Source: Sarcocystis neurona (taxonomy: Eukaryota > Apicomplexa > Conoidasida > Eucoccidiorida > Sarcocystidae). From it: a DNA stretch of 64,000 nucleotides. The notes beneath the pieces were generated by a model. The model saw only the letters and a program-made list of their open reading frames with translations, ran no database searches and was not told the origin of the DNA. The position numbers were made by a program, and so were the translations under genes. Position 1 is the first letter of the stretch. The number at the start of each line of letters is the position of its first letter. The stretch spans positions 434,001 to 498,000 of the forward strand of contig KL647326.1 in the NCBI GenBank assembly GCA_000727475.1. The letters are read 5' to 3'. Positions 22,901-37,900 of this stretch are shown in pieces.

Positions 22901-25900
22901 TTGCCCTGGGTGCCGCTCCGCGATGCTGCTGCTGCTGCTGCTTTCGTACTTGCCGCTCCCGGCACCAGGCTCTTCATCTGCAGGCAACAGCACCCCAAAC
23001 ACCCGAGAATGTACGCGTCGTCTACGCGCTGCAGGCACTTCAAGCTCAATACCCCGGCGCACGCCGCCCCGGCACCAGGCAAGGACAACAAAACGGCGCC
23101 TCAGCGCAGTCCTCCCAGACTCCCTCCCCTGCTGCTCCGCTCGAAAGCGTGTTGCTGCTGCTGCGTGCCCACCTCCCGCCGCTGCGCTGCCGCTGCTCCC
23201 GACGCGGCTCGGGGGCGTGCGCCGCTGCTGCTGCAGCTGCTTCTGTTCGCCCCGTGGGGTGCTGCTGCTTCTGCTGTTGCGCTGTTGCTGCCGCTGCTGT
23301 TGCACGGGTGTCTCGCTGTCTGCGTGTGGTGTAGTGTAGGTACACTTACGTCCTTGGCGCCCAGGAGCTGCAGACGAAGTCGTTTTTCTTCTTCGCTTTG
23401 CTCTGCGTACTTCTTCTTGATCTTCTGCAACTTGCTTTTCTTCCCACGAGGCAGAGGAGCAGCAGAGCTCGCAGCACTTGCTCTCGGCGGCGGCGCTGGT
23501 GCTTCTTTGCTGCTGCCGCTGCTCGTCTTCGCTTTCTCTTCCTGCTCCTCCTCGTCCTCCTCTCTGTTCGAGGCCCACCGCTTGCCACCTTCTCCTGTCT
23601 CTCCCGCTGCAGTTCCTGCTGCTGCGCCTCCTGCGGCCCCCGCTGCTGCGTTTCCTGCAGCTCCTGCTGCGACTGCTGCTGCATGCTGCTTCTTCAACCG
23701 CCGTCTCTCTGCCGCCGAAATGAAACGCTTCCTTACACCGCTGCTGCTGCTGCTGCTGCTCCCGGTCGCCGCCACCCCGGCAGCTTCTTCCTCCTCTTCT
23801 ATCTTCTTTTTCTTTTCTTCTGCTTCTTCTATTTTCTTCTCTTGTCTCGTCTCTTCTTTTTTCTTCTTCTCGTCTTTTCCTGTCTCTTCTTGATCTCCCC
23901 TAGGCTGCTTCCTCTGCTCCCCCTCCTCCTGCTCCTGCTGCTGGGCGTTATTCATGTCTGCCTCTTCTGTCTCCTCGACAGCAGCAAGCAGCAACTCCCG
24001 GTCCTCTTCCTGTGGGCTTTCTTCTTCTTCGTCTTCTTCCTGTGCTTCTTCTTCCTCCTGTTCTTCTTCGGTGTCCCAGTGCAGCAGGGTTCCACCTTCC
24101 TCGTCCTCTTCTTCTTCTTCCTCTCTGCTGCTGGAAGTTGACTTATTATCCCGGAAGGAATCCACGAAGAGCAGCTCGTCGCTCTCTGCCTCCCCTGCTC
24201 CTTCACCGTCCTGCTGCAGCAGCAGGCTGCTGCTTCCTGCCAGAGTCGCTGGGCAGCTGCTGCTGCTGATCCCGCTCTTCGTCGAGCCTCGGGACAGCTG
24301 CAGCACATCCTTCTCTTCCCCCCGAGACCCTCTGCTGCTGCTGCGTCTCGTCTCTACCGTCGTCGTGTCGTCTTCCGACCGATGTGCTGCGCCAAAAGAC
24401 AGTGAGAAGCAGCCGACGCCGCACAGCAATCAACGCCGCACAGCAGCCAACACAGCAGCGGGAGCAGGAAACGCAGCAGCTGGGCTCGACGGAGCAGCAG
24501 AGAAAGTCCCAGCAGCACAGAGAGCAGCAGACGCAGGAGCTGCAGTGCCCCACAACAGCAGATGCACGAACGGCAGCAGCACGAGCGTCGATCGATCCTT
24601 CTATTCACTCCAAGAGGGATCTGCTCTCTCCCTCAGTCTCCCCCTCTGTTTCTGTAGCTGTGCATTCACTTCTGCATGTGTTGGCTTTCAAAAAGGGGAG
24701 ACCTGATGAGGGTGATGAATAGAGAGAAATGGAGAATATCTGCAATGACAGGGTCTCTGCGAGAACTCTGCTGCCTCACCCTCTCTTCACGTTTCTTCTC
24801 CTACGCACCTACCCACGTACACCTATCGACCTACAATACATACACATATATATGCATGCGCAAATACAGGTCATTCACATGCACTTACATATAATGAGAG
24901 AGAGAAGATAACACGTAAAGAAGGTCGGCGAGATTTAGTCGAAAGAGACGAACGAGCTGCCCCCCGTATCACCGGAGTTGTTGCTGTTGATCAGGCACTC
25001 TCCACAAAGAATATGTACGTATGCCGTAGAGATACATATATGTGTACATACATAGGAAAAGGAAGACGAAGATATTGAATCTGCGAAGCATGCACGTATC
25101 ATCAGACACACATACATAGACGCTTCTCAAGAAAGACAGACACGTACACACATAGATAGGAAGAAAAGGACAGAGGACCAGAGAGACACAGAACTTCCAA
25201 ACAAGCACAAAAATAGTATACACATATAAAGAGACGCTTCTCTTCATATCTCTTCTTTCGTACAGAGGAAAAGACGTACACATACATATACATACAGACG
25301 GAGAGAGGTGCACGCACGCCCATATACGTGGTGTATGGAATACCCCGCTCATATACATATAATACAGTGTGGAGGACCACACATGTATATATAATAGAGA
25401 ACGCAGCGCCACACACGTATGTACACATGTATTTTCTTCTATACGAGGAGCACACGTGGAAACAAGTCCAAAAAGAGACGCGTCAAAATATATGTTGCCG
25501 CGTCATATGGACATACATACACGCACGCCCATATATATATAGATTGCAGCGGCCCACAGCGCGGCGCCATATACAGATAATTCCATACATACACGCGCGC
25601 CCTACATATATATATATAAAGTCGAGAGCCATATACATATATATAGCAGCGCCGTGTACATGTCTCAAAAGAAAGGCGCACCAGAGAAGATGGATGGATC
25701 CGCAGAGTTGGTGGAGAAATGCTGCTGCAGCGACAGCAGCTGCTTCGCCGTCGGGACGTCGTCTGCAGAGAAGCCACGTGGTGTGGGGCCCCGGTCTGCG
25801 CTGCGCGACCGCGCCAGCTCCCTCTCTTCTTTTATAGAGAGACGTCGTACCTGGGAAGACGAAGAACAGCAGCAGATAAAACGAAGAAAATATTTATGTG

Positions 25901-28900
25901 AGGGGGGCACCGACCCCGAGAAAGCGACGAAAAAGCAAATGCCAAGCGGCGCAGAGCGAGACGGAGACACGCAGCAGCACTCTTGCTGCTCGCCTCCTCC
26001 CGTCTCTCCCCACAACGAGACAGCCACGCAGACAGACACAGGGCCGCAGCAGCAGGCGCTGCTCCTCCTCCATGTAGACCCGTAATTCGATACTACACGT
26101 ACACGCATATAGGTCCGTCCATATATATGTACTGCAGTGCCACCACGTAGGTAAGCATGCGGCATGCAGCATGCTCTACATAGGGAGAAGACACGAGGAC
26201 TGGCGTGTCGCCGTGCTGGTGGCCTCCTCCCCGCCCCGAAAGAAACGAAGCAGCAGCAGCATCTTCGTCTTCCAACCTCTTCGAACCTCCACACGTGTAT
26301 CTTCAACATACGCGGTGCCGCCTTATTGTACGGAGAAAGGTACACATGAAGTCAGGCGCATGCACTCCTCGCGGGTCTATACTATTTCTATCGCCAAGGG
26401 TAGACACACAAGCCGACAGACACATATGTCGCTTCTACAGATACATCTATGTACATCTATATACATATACATACACATACATATATGTAGGTGTATGGAC
26501 ATGGTAACGGCTCTGCAGACACACTTCCTTGTATATACGTAAACGTGGAACTGGATACATGTAGAAAATAGTATATATACATGTACATATAGGACGCTCG
26601 TTGAATGTACGTATGTGTAAATCTCTAGAGAGAAAGCACAGACCTACTTATTACGAAACGCATGCTAGACACAGACAGACATACACATGTGCACAAAGAT
26701 GTTGCTGTTCGCAGGGGAAGGAAAAGGATAAGAAAGTATGCTGTTCCTTTGTGTATGGATAACAAAAGCCAATACTGCGAAAGTCTGAGAGAGACTCTTC
26801 GCTGGGGGCGCGTCCCCGTCCCGGCTTCTCTGCATGCGCCCGCCAAAGCCGCAGCGAGACAGGAGTTCCTCCCCCGCCGAACGTACGCACACAGCAGCCG
26901 AACAGCAGCAGCAACAGCAGCACGGGACAGAGGCCACCGGGCAGCAGCTGCAGCGGCAGTTTTGAGAAGCGCGAGCGGCGAAGCATCTGCAGCAGCAGCA
27001 AGGGGAGAAGAAGCGGTAGGCGACCGAGAGAGAGTGAGAGCCACAGCAAGAGCAGCAGCAGCAGCAGCTGTTGCAGCAAGAGGAAACCACGGACACAGGA
27101 AAAGAAGGAAGCGAAATAGGAGCGGCGTACGATCACGTGAATTTCTTGAGGCTCTGCTGCACCGCTACCGCCGCCTTCTTCTTCCTCGTCGCTGAAGGCG
27201 TAGTCCAGGCTGCTGTGCGACAGCAACTCCCGAGGAGTCGGCAGCGTCTCATCCGTGAAGCCTGAACGCCGCCGCGCACCCGCGACACCACCAGCAGCGA
27301 CAACAGCAGCAGCAGCGGCAGTGGTAGCAGCAGCAACAGGAACAGCAGCAACAGCAGCAGCAGGTGCTGCCTCTCCATACGCAGCAGCACCAGCCCAGTC
27401 ACGGCCGAACAGCGACCATTCGTGCACCTCTATTGAATCACGTCTACAGAAAAACATTCAACCTCCCCGAGACGACTATCTTCTTCCACCGTTCACCTAC
27501 ACAGAGAGATACACGCATATATATATATATTACATATGTGGGCATATAGATGAATGTATCGAACTGTACGGAGACGGGTAGATGTATAGATGTCCTGTAT
27601 ACACGGACAAGTAAATTTCTTTCTACATGGACAGAGACACGTCTATAAACACAGATACATACGTACGGAGAAATAGACGCATCTATACATATAGATAGAT
27701 ATAAGGACACACAGAAGCCCACATACATAGACATATATATGGACAGATAGGTGAGAGCTATTGATATACCTTCAAATATACAGCAAGTATACAAACATAT
27801 ACGGACTCATCGAAGTGTATACACATACGAACGGATAGACGGGTACGCTGTTGATAGATATGGGGACAGACGTATACATATGGAAATAGGTATACGGACA
27901 GCAGACATACACACACACACGTATATGTAGAGCCCCACACGTATATGCCTAAAAGACAGCCGATACGGAGAGGTAGACCCCTTGACCGATGGCGTTGTAC
28001 GAAGAGCGAAAGATGTGCTGGAGTAGGTCGCTAGATGCAGCAGGGCAGGAGGGACGCATGCATGCGGGCAGCAGCACAGTTCTTTCTTACCTTCGGGAGG
28101 GGGGCCCTCGTCTACGCTCAAACGCCGGCCAATAATTTTCCCACTTCCCATGGAGAGGACACTCTGGCTTGAGGACGGCAGGGACCTCTCGCTACACGCA
28201 GAAGGACTCGTCCGCCAGCTCTGCTGCGTAGCGACGCTTCCTCCTCCGCTTCCTGCTGCTGCCGCAGGCGTCCCTGCTGTCCCAGATGCTGCTGCACCTT
28301 CTATGGCGCTGCTGCTTTTCCTTCTCTCCCCTCCTGCTGCTCCTGACGCCATGCCAGCAGCCCCCCGGGCAGCTGCTGCTGCGCTGCCTAACGCCGCATC
28401 TGCAGTCCCCGCTCGGCGGATCGATGCCGACCCACATGCAGCAGGACCCCCACGTGGCACTACCGCTCCTCCTGCTGCTTCCCCTCCTGCACCTGCTGCT
28501 GTTTCTTCTGTCGCACCCGAAGTTCTCCTCGTCCACCCGCTGCCGCCTGCTGCTCCTCCTCCTTCCTCCTGCTGCAGCCTCTTCGTCCCTTCGTCCTCGC
28601 GTCCCTCCGCTGCTGCTGCTCCTGCTGCAAACAGAGAGAGAAGCCACCCCACACGTCCACCCACACACACGGCAAAACGTCCACTCCCGGCCCCCCCGAC
28701 CTCTGCCCCCTTGCTGCTGCGCGGCTCTTCATGCACTGCATGCGAGTTCCCTTCCGTCGAGGACTCCCCTCTCCCCGAGACCCGCCCCCCACCAGCAGCA
28801 CCACCCACCCGTGCGCGCATGCACACAAATCTGCGAGTTTCTCCTCTCTTTTCGCGTGTACGCGTCCACCCGCCTGCTTCGCTCCGTCTCTTCCGCAGGG

Positions 28901-31900
28901 CATGCGTCTCTTTATATCTCACTTGCGCTTGGCTGGAGACAGGTCGCCGACGTGTCCTCTCTTCATATATATGTGTCTCTCTCCTATTATAGCCCCCTGT
29001 ATATCCCCGCTTCCTGGGAGACGCCCTTCCCACTTTCCTGGGAGCCACTCCCGTCGCTTCCGACGAGAGTCGGGGAATAAATACCGCCTGACGACGTGTC
29101 CGCGTGTCTTCTTCACCCACGCATGCATGTCTACACACTTCTTGTAGACAAACGAATGTTGACCAGGCCACGCACGCCTTCTTCAACCGATGCGCGTGTC
29201 TCCTTCTTCCCTCTACCCGTGCGTGTCTACATACCTCTTGCGGACACACCACGTCCACGGTACATACTTCCTCTTCAACCGACGCGCGTGTCTACTTCTT
29301 CCCTCTACCCGTGCGTGTCTACATATTTCTTCTAGACCCCCGACGTTTGCGTGTCTATGTAACATACTTCTTCTTCAACCGATGGGCCTGCACGTGTCTC
29401 CCTTGTCTGCTGCTGCCTCTGTGTGTCTGTACGAACTCCTTCTGCTTCTCCCCAAGCCTGTCCACAGGCTCCTTCGGCCGACACGTGTATAGAGAAAGCC
29501 CCCTCTTCACGCAGGTGCATGCGCACGTATCGCAGGACACACGAAGCGCAGAAAAAATCCAGCAGCGCGATTCCCCACACGAGAGACGACACCCCCTTCT
29601 TCTGTTATCTCCCAACCTCCCGACTCAGTCCTTCCTCGTCTACAAACCCTTCTTCACTTGTACACCTCCTGACTGAATAGAAGACCTTCCCGCCTGCGTG
29701 TCTACAACCGTCGGGAGGCACACACTATGAACAGAGACCGTACAAACAGCACGCTTCCCTCCTCGCCCTGTTCTGTCCATCCCTGGCCTCCAGCGCCTTC
29801 CTCATCTTCCCACTACATTCATACATACACATATATATATATATATATACATACACACACACCGACGCTTCTCTCTGTCTCTCATATATATATGCATGTA
29901 TACACACATATATATATGCAGAGAAACCTACGTTTCTCGCGTGGGCTGCTACGACTTTTCTTCACTTCCATATACACATATACACATGTACACACACTTA
30001 TACATATACATATATATACATATATACATCCATCCATATATATATATATATATATACACAGAGAAATCTACACTTCTCCCATGGTCTGCTGCTACGATTG
30101 TTCTTCATTTCCACCTACATATACATACACACATATATATATATACAGTGATAAAGTCTTCTCCCCACCGGGATAAAGACAGAGAATTGTTTCTCAATTT
30201 CGCTGGTGCTCGGTAATTCCCCCACGTGTGCAGCAGCACTCCTTCACTGGAACGTCCTCTCGTGTGTGCTGCGTCTCTCTCTTCTGTTGCTTCTCTTCTT
30301 TTCGCCCGACTTTCTTCGCCTGTTCTTCCGTCCCTTCCTGTCCATCCCCTGCTGCTTCTCCTCCTCCTCCTCTTTGTCCCTCTCTTTTTCTGCCTCGCCT
30401 CTCGACGCGTGTGCGTGTGTGTAGACGCGCATGCATGGACAGCAGCTACGAGGTCCACGGCCACCCCACTTCCCCACATCCGGCTGCATGCGTGTACGGG
30501 GACGCGTTGGGGTGCTGCTGCTTACCTTCTCGTTCTTCCTTCCTCGGGGCCGTCGCTGCTGCTTTCTCTTCTTTGGTCTCTTGCTGCTGCTGCTGTCGCC
30601 CTTGCAGCTCCGTCTCCGTCGCCTCCTCCTCTTCCCCGTCCTCCTCTCGTTTGTCCTCCTCCTTGCCCCCCTCCTTTTCTTCGTCGTCTTCTTCGTCCTC
30701 GTCCTCTTCGCTAAGAAGCTGCTGAATATCTCTGAAGCGGATCCACCCCGTCCCTTTGCGCGTGAGGATGCGCCACCGCTGCTTCTCTTCTTCTTCTTCG
30801 TCTGCTCTCTCTTCGTCTTCCTCGTCCTCGAGTTCACTCCGCAGCTCTTCCTGAAGTTTGTGGATCAACGGGCTGTCTGAGTCATGTCGTGGAATAACCT
30901 CCGGCGGCAGTTCGTCGAAGTCCACGTGCTGCACCACCAACCCCACACACGCACACAACCACCGCCTTCCCCCACGTCCGCAGCAGCATCCATCGCTGCC
31001 ACACGACCGCGTCGCTGCTGCTGCTGCTGCACCACTCCCTATCATTACAGCGACCAACATACACAAATATATTCCCCCGTGGGAGATCGGCGGACACGAG
31101 AAACCTGATACGTGTACACACAAATCTAGACAGGCAGATGCAAGAAAAACAAGACATGCATGCGCATGTGTGTGCAGGAGGAGCTGCCGCAAAAGACAGG
31201 GCACGGCTGCAGACGGAAGCGAGACGCAGGTACACACGTCCTCACGCAGCTCGAAAAGGACAACATGCGTCGAAACGAAGCGCCGACGGCCGCGCGGCGC
31301 CTGGACACCACCCACCCCCTCACGGCAATGCGCCTGCGGCTGGAAAACTGCCTTCTTGAAGGGGTGCAGGCGTGTGAAGTTGACCCCCCGCGCACGCTGG
31401 GGCAGCAGCACACATACGCGCGTTTTCTTCCGCAGAAACAGCAGCGCGTATGCGCATGTCTGAAGCTGCTAAGACGGCGAAGAGAGGTACAGAGCTACAC
31501 GCCCCATGCGGCTGCAGCACAGCGTTCTCCAGAAGAGAAGGCTACGAACAGAGAGAGAGCGGCTAGGAAGGACACATGCCGTCCCAGAGCAACAAGACGA
31601 CAGAGAGAAAGGGAAAAGGCAAGGGAAAAAAGTACGCAGATTCCACAGGCCGCCTCCCGACTTATATGTGCGCGCATGCACGTGGAGGAGAGAGGGGTAG
31701 AACTGCAGCAGCAGGAGCGGCAGCAGCAGGAGGGGGAGAACTGCTGCACCAACAGCAGCAGCGAGGGAAGTGCAGCAGTACCCACAGCAGCAAGAGAGAG
31801 GGGAGCCGCAGCTGCAGTGGCAGCAGCAACAAGGATGGCAAGGCAGGGGAGATTATGAGGAACTTACGAGATCCGCGATGTGCTTTTCGACGACTTTGGG

Positions 31901-34900
31901 AGGGTCCGGAGAAAACTTGACGTGGCACTGCGGCAGCAACGACAGCAGCAGCCAAAATGAGCAGCGCAGATGGACAACGGAGTGGGACAGAGAAACAGCC
32001 CCCGTAGCAGCAAAAAGCAGCAGGATTCCAGACGCAGCAGCCACACGCAGCAGAGCGAAGCCGAAGCGCGAAAGCGCAGAGGAGCCGCGACGGCAGCAGG
32101 AACATGCGGGAGCGCCAGTCTGGCAGCAGAGACCGGCTGAAGAAGAAGCAGCAGCAGCACGACGCAGAAGAGCTGCAACAGAACCAGGGAGAAGCCGGCG
32201 CAGCAGCAGCAACAGAGAGAAGCACGAGCAACAGCAAAGCACAAGCCTGTGGATGCGCACTCTATCAAAATGAAGTCGAAATACGTCCACAAAGAAAATA
32301 CATGCGTGGAATGTGATCCACCTGCATCTATCTAGACCTGTATCTCCTATATATATACATATACACATATACATATGTGAGTCATCTATACTGACTAAAC
32401 CTGTACCTTTCAACATATATACACATTCACATATATATATATATGACTCATCTATATCTACACCTGTATCTTATATATATATATATATAGGGTCCATCTG
32501 TACCTATCTAGACCTGTATCTCGTATACATACATACACACATACACATATACACATATGTGTGTAACTCTGAGCCATCTAAATCTACCTAAACCTGTATC
32601 ATATATATATATATTTCTCTGTGTATTTGTATGTGTGTGGCTAGTTTTTTCTCCGTTGTTCATATCCCGCCTGCCAATGCGATACCAAGAGATCCACAGG
32701 CATACCGGTCGACAGGCGGACACGTACATGTGTGTTTATCTCTTTGCTGGTGTTTATGTGTGGGTGTGTGTGTGGACGGAGAACAGCCGGGCGAGGCACG
32801 GCAAAAAGTTTGTCTGCGTGGGGGGGGGACGAAACGAGAGAAGCAGCAACGTACCTCCTCGCTGACTTTGGTTTTTGAGAGACTTTTGCGGGGCAGAGAC
32901 GAGACGGCGCACCCCGGAGACAGATCGACAGCAGCAGCAGCAGCAACCCCGTGCTGCAGAGCCATCTCTCTCAACTTCTCGATCATCAGCAGCTGGTGTG
33001 TTTCTGCGCTGTACTGCCGATGTAGCAGCTCCTGCTCGAGCGGCAGCAAGTGCGTCCGCTTCGTCTGCTGCTGCTGCTGCTGCGGGTCGTCGATCTTCTG
33101 CGACCCCTGCTGCTGCTGCTGTTCGAGCTGCTCCTGCTGCTGCAGTTCCTTCCTGCGTCTCTGTTCTTCTGCTCTGCCTTGTTCCCGTCTTACTCCTATC
33201 CGCATCTCCAGTACCTCCTGCGCGGCCAGCAGGCCTGCGCATGCAGCCGCAGCAGCAGCGAGGCAGGAACGGCGGCACCCCACACACAAGAAAAACAGCA
33301 ACATCAGGACATGCCACACACACACGTACAGAGCGCAGCAGCAGCAGCAGCACTTCCGCACAGACGCACACACACAGACGCACACACACACACACAGCAG
33401 CAGCTGCGTAGCAGCAGCACGGCGCACGGGAGGAGACACCTGCAGCAGCTCGAGAGACATCACGCAAGCGGCCACCGCCAGACGCAGCACAGTTTTACCC
33501 CCACGAGCAGCCGCACCTGCAGAACGACTGTCCCAAGCAGCAGCTGCAGCACCCAATAAGAAGCAATAGCAGCAGCAGCAGCGCGCGCAGGCGGTACGCA
33601 GCAGCGCCCCCCAGCACAGTGCCCCGGCATAAATGCAACACAAGCCCGTGACTGTGGTGCCGCAACCACCACGACTCCAAGGGAAGCAGCGTCCGCAGCA
33701 AGACCCATCAGCTACCCTCTCCACACCCAGACGCAGCAACAGCACTTCAGACAAATCAGCAGCACTCCACGTAGACCAGCAGCAGGCTACGCAGCAGCAG
33801 CAGCCGGACATGCAGGAGCAGCCGAACGTGCAGCAGCAAGGAACTTGCACAAGCAGAACGGCGACAGGAACACAGGCAGCTGCAGCAGCAGCTGGACAAG
33901 CAGGAGCAACCCCAAGAGAGCAGCCGCATGCATACGATGTGTAGACTGCCAGCAAATTCATCGCACGTTGTTCAGTCCCGCGTTCAGAGCAACCGCATGC
34001 GCACGGTGTCATGCAGCTGTCTTGTTTTCACCAACAGCAGTAGCTGCTGCTCCTGCTTTGTCCCACTAGTCAAACCTCTGCTGCTGCCAGCGCGTCCGCT
34101 GCAGAAGCATTACCTAGTGCCACCACAGATGTTCCCGCTGCCGCAGCAGGTTCCTCCTGCTCTGCTCTGCTGCCGTCGCTGCTGCTGTCCTTTCAGAACA
34201 GCTGCTGCTGTTGCTGTGGCTGTTTCTCTACCGCTACTGCTGTCGGGTTGGCTTCCTTCCTGACTCTGGGCTGTGCCACTTCTGCCGCTGCGGTTTCTCT
34301 CTCGGTTGCAGCTGCTACCTGCTACAGTGCTGCTTGTGCAGCACCACGTCTCTGCTGCTACTTCTTCGTCCGAATGTCCTGTTGCTGCTGCTGCTGTTCT
34401 TCTGCTGCTCTGGCGTCTCCCTCCTGTCGCGCGGCTGCCCGCTGGCTGTTACTCACCATGCGTCTCTGCAATCTGCGCAGCAGTGAGACGTCCCGTGGGG
34501 AATCGCTTGCGTATTCGCCTGCCGATCGCCGTCTCCACACCGGCCGCCGCAGCTTCCTCCCTTCCGGTCGCCGCTGTTGCCGTATCGAAGCCAACGACCT
34601 TCGTCGAGACACCGCACTCCTTCTTCTGTCCTGCAGCTCCGGCAGCCGTCGCAGGCAACGTGCTGCTGTTCTCGCTTGCGCCAGCGCCACTCTTCTCTCC
34701 TTTCCCTGCCTCACCCTGCAAAATCAAAGCAGCAGAAAAAGTTCTTCCGCGACACACGTGTCACACACAAATAAATCGACTCAAATATGTATGTATACAC
34801 CTATATACACAAACACCCATCGAGACACCAGGCTTGTACTTATCTTTCTATCTATATATGTATGCGTAGATACACACATATGCGTAGGGACATCAGAAGG

Positions 34901-37900
34901 CGTGCGTCTACCTACGTATCTACATATATATATATATGCATAGATACACAAATACGCACAGAAACATCAGGCATACATATATATATATATACAGATACAC
35001 ATACATGCATAGGTACATGTCCGCCTCCATGTCGGTGTCACTGGCAAGAGAGGAGCAGCGCGCAGCGTAGATGCTGCAGGGGAGGAAAGTGGGGCCCACA
35101 CAGCGCCGCAGCAGCAAACCGGGGCGACAGCAGAACTGCTGAGCCCCGGGTGGTGACAGCTGCGCGAGGTGGCAGCAGCGCAGGGCACCGCCGGCCGCCT
35201 TCCCGCAGCACAGCGTTCGGCGGCAACGGGAGTGTACGTACACCGCGGCCGCCCACTGGTGAGCTGACGTGGAAAAGTGGAGGACGTTTCTGCTGCTGCT
35301 GTCCTCCCGGCTTTTCTGCAGTAGCTCTCGGAGTGTACGTACATCACAGCACCCCTCGCAAGGCCCACGAGGGAGAGCGAAGTAATGGTTCTACTGCTGC
35401 TGCGTTCCCCCGGCTTTCCCGTAGTCGCTGCCTGGCTTCCTCCACTGCACCGTTTCTGGTGCTGGTGGTGCTGCTGCTTGCTCCGGCAGTCATTGTTCCT
35501 TTCTGCTGCAGCGGTGGTGCATGCGCACAGACTCACGCAGCAGCAGCAGCGGCAGAGTTGGGTTTCTTACCGGCTCTCCGTTGGCGGCTGCCACAGCAGC
35601 AGCAGCATCCCGTTGTGTGGCAAGTTGCTGCTGCTCCCCCTGTTCCTCCTGCTCTTCTTTCCTTTTGGCGACGGCGCCTCCACGCGATGTGGCGTCGTGG
35701 CCTTGCTGCTGCTTCTGGTCAGCACCAGCTATCTCTAGGTCGCCGTCCTCCTTCCCTGCAGTAGCCGCCTCTCGCAGGTGCTGCTCGAGCTGCTGCTTCA
35801 CCTGCTGCAGCTGCTCCTGAAGCTGACGCTGTCGCTCCTGCTGCAGCTGCAGCTGCCGCAGCAGTTCTTTCTGTCGAGCTGTTGCGTCCCCCTGCTGCTG
35901 CTGGGCCGCCGCTGCAGCTGCTGACGACCGCCTGCTCTCCACTACGTCGCGCAGCGCCTGCAGACCCTGCACAGATTCACCCGCATGCACACGACACACG
36001 TGAAAAAAAAACCAGCAGCATACAACGAGACACCCACACACGCACGCACTCGTCTGCTGGTCCTCTCGCACCCACACACGGGACTGCATGCATATATCTA
36101 TATATGTACATAGGAATACATGCACGCATGCACGCCACAGAGAGGGGGGCTTGCAATGGCAGCTAGAGTCGTGACGCGCATGCAAGTCGCGGAAACAACT
36201 GCTGCATCCGTGCAGCACCGCGTGCCGGCGGGAAGACGAATGCATGCGACGCCTTGCAGTAGGACGACGCCGCAGATGCATGCGCGACTCCCGCCGCCCA
36301 CGGAACGGAAAGCACAAAAGCGAAAAGGACGAAGAGACCAGGCGGCGCAGGGGAATAGAAGGCGGACTGCGCAGGGGCGAATTTCCGGAGACGGCCACTT
36401 TTTTCTGGCAGCACATGCGTGCACGTCGCGTCATGCGCGCCCTCTCCTGCGGACGTATAACGAATGCGCTTCCACACACGCATGCACCGATATGTATATA
36501 AAAAGGACGGACCGCATGCGCCCATGCATATCTACATACTTTCCTCTCTTCACGTGTATTAGTAAGTATACCTCTTCCTACACTGCTTGTATGCACATGT
36601 ACCTGCTAAGATGCAGATGTGAGTAGACACTCAAATGCTCAGACACTCATCGGGACCATCGGTTATATATATATATGTATATACGTATGCATATATGTGT
36701 ATGAATACTGATACACACATACACACATACGCAATATACATATATATACTGTATATAGGTAGACTGACGGCTAACTGCACATGCAACGAATATCTATATG
36801 TATGTTCGGCACTACACACAAATATATGCCCACGAATACATATACACACATAGACACATTACATATATATACATACGTAGTATATATATAGATAGATTCA
36901 AAATCAATTGCACATGCAACCAAAATATGTATGTATATACGTGCTCGGCAATATATACATGTATGTCCACGAATCTTCATACATACAGGCACACATATAT
37001 ATCTATATATGTATATATATACTCTCTCTCTCGATATACATATATATATACACACGACCAAGTCCACATGCAATGAGAGTCGTATCGGCACATACGGGAT
37101 TGTACATATGTATATGCATGCAAATATGTATATATAGAGAAAGGGATATATATATATACATATATATATGTACACAAGGCTTCAGTCCACTTTTTTCATA
37201 TTCGCAATATATATATACACACATAGATATATTNNNNNNNNNNNNNNNNNNNNNNNNNNNNNNNNNNNNNNNNNNNNNNNNNNNNNNNNNNNNNNNNNNN
37301 NNNNNNNNNNNNNNNNNNNNNNNNNNNNNNNNNNNNNNNNNNNNNNNNNNNNNNNNNNNNNNNNNNNNNNNNNNNNNNNNNNNNNNNNNNNNNNNNNNNN
37401 NNNNNNNNNNNNNNNNNNNNNNNNNNNNNNNNNNNNNNNNNNNNNNNNNNNNNNNNNNNNNNNNNNNNNNNNNNNNNNNNNNNNNNNNNNNNNNNNNNNN
37501 NNNNNNNNNNNNNNNNNNNNNNNNNNNNNNNNNNNNNNNNNNNNNNNNNNNNNNNNNNNNNNNNNNNNNNNNNNNNNNNNNNNNNNNNNNNNNNNNNNNN
37601 NNNNNNNNNNNNNNNNNNNNNNNNNNNNNNNNNNNNNNNNNNNNNNNNNNNNNNNNNNNNNNNNNNNNNNNNNNNNNNNNNNNNNNNNNNNNNNNNNNNN
37701 NNNNNNNNNNNNNNNNNNNNNNNNNNNNNNNNNNNNNNNNNNNNNNNNNNNNNNNNNNNNNNNNNNNNNNNNNNNNNNNNNNNNNNNNNNNNNNNNNNNN
37801 NNNNNNNNNNNNNNNNNNNNNNNNNNNNNNNNNNNNNNNNNNNNNNNNNNNNNNNNNNNNNNNNNNNNNNNNNNNNNNNNNNNNNNNNNNNNNNNNNNNN

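Noticed and set aside
25900..26345. Minus frame KIHVWRFEEVGRRR upstream of NEMF exon 10
   Set aside because: It has no acceptor or donor in phase. Exon 9 joins exon 10 directly in phase 0.
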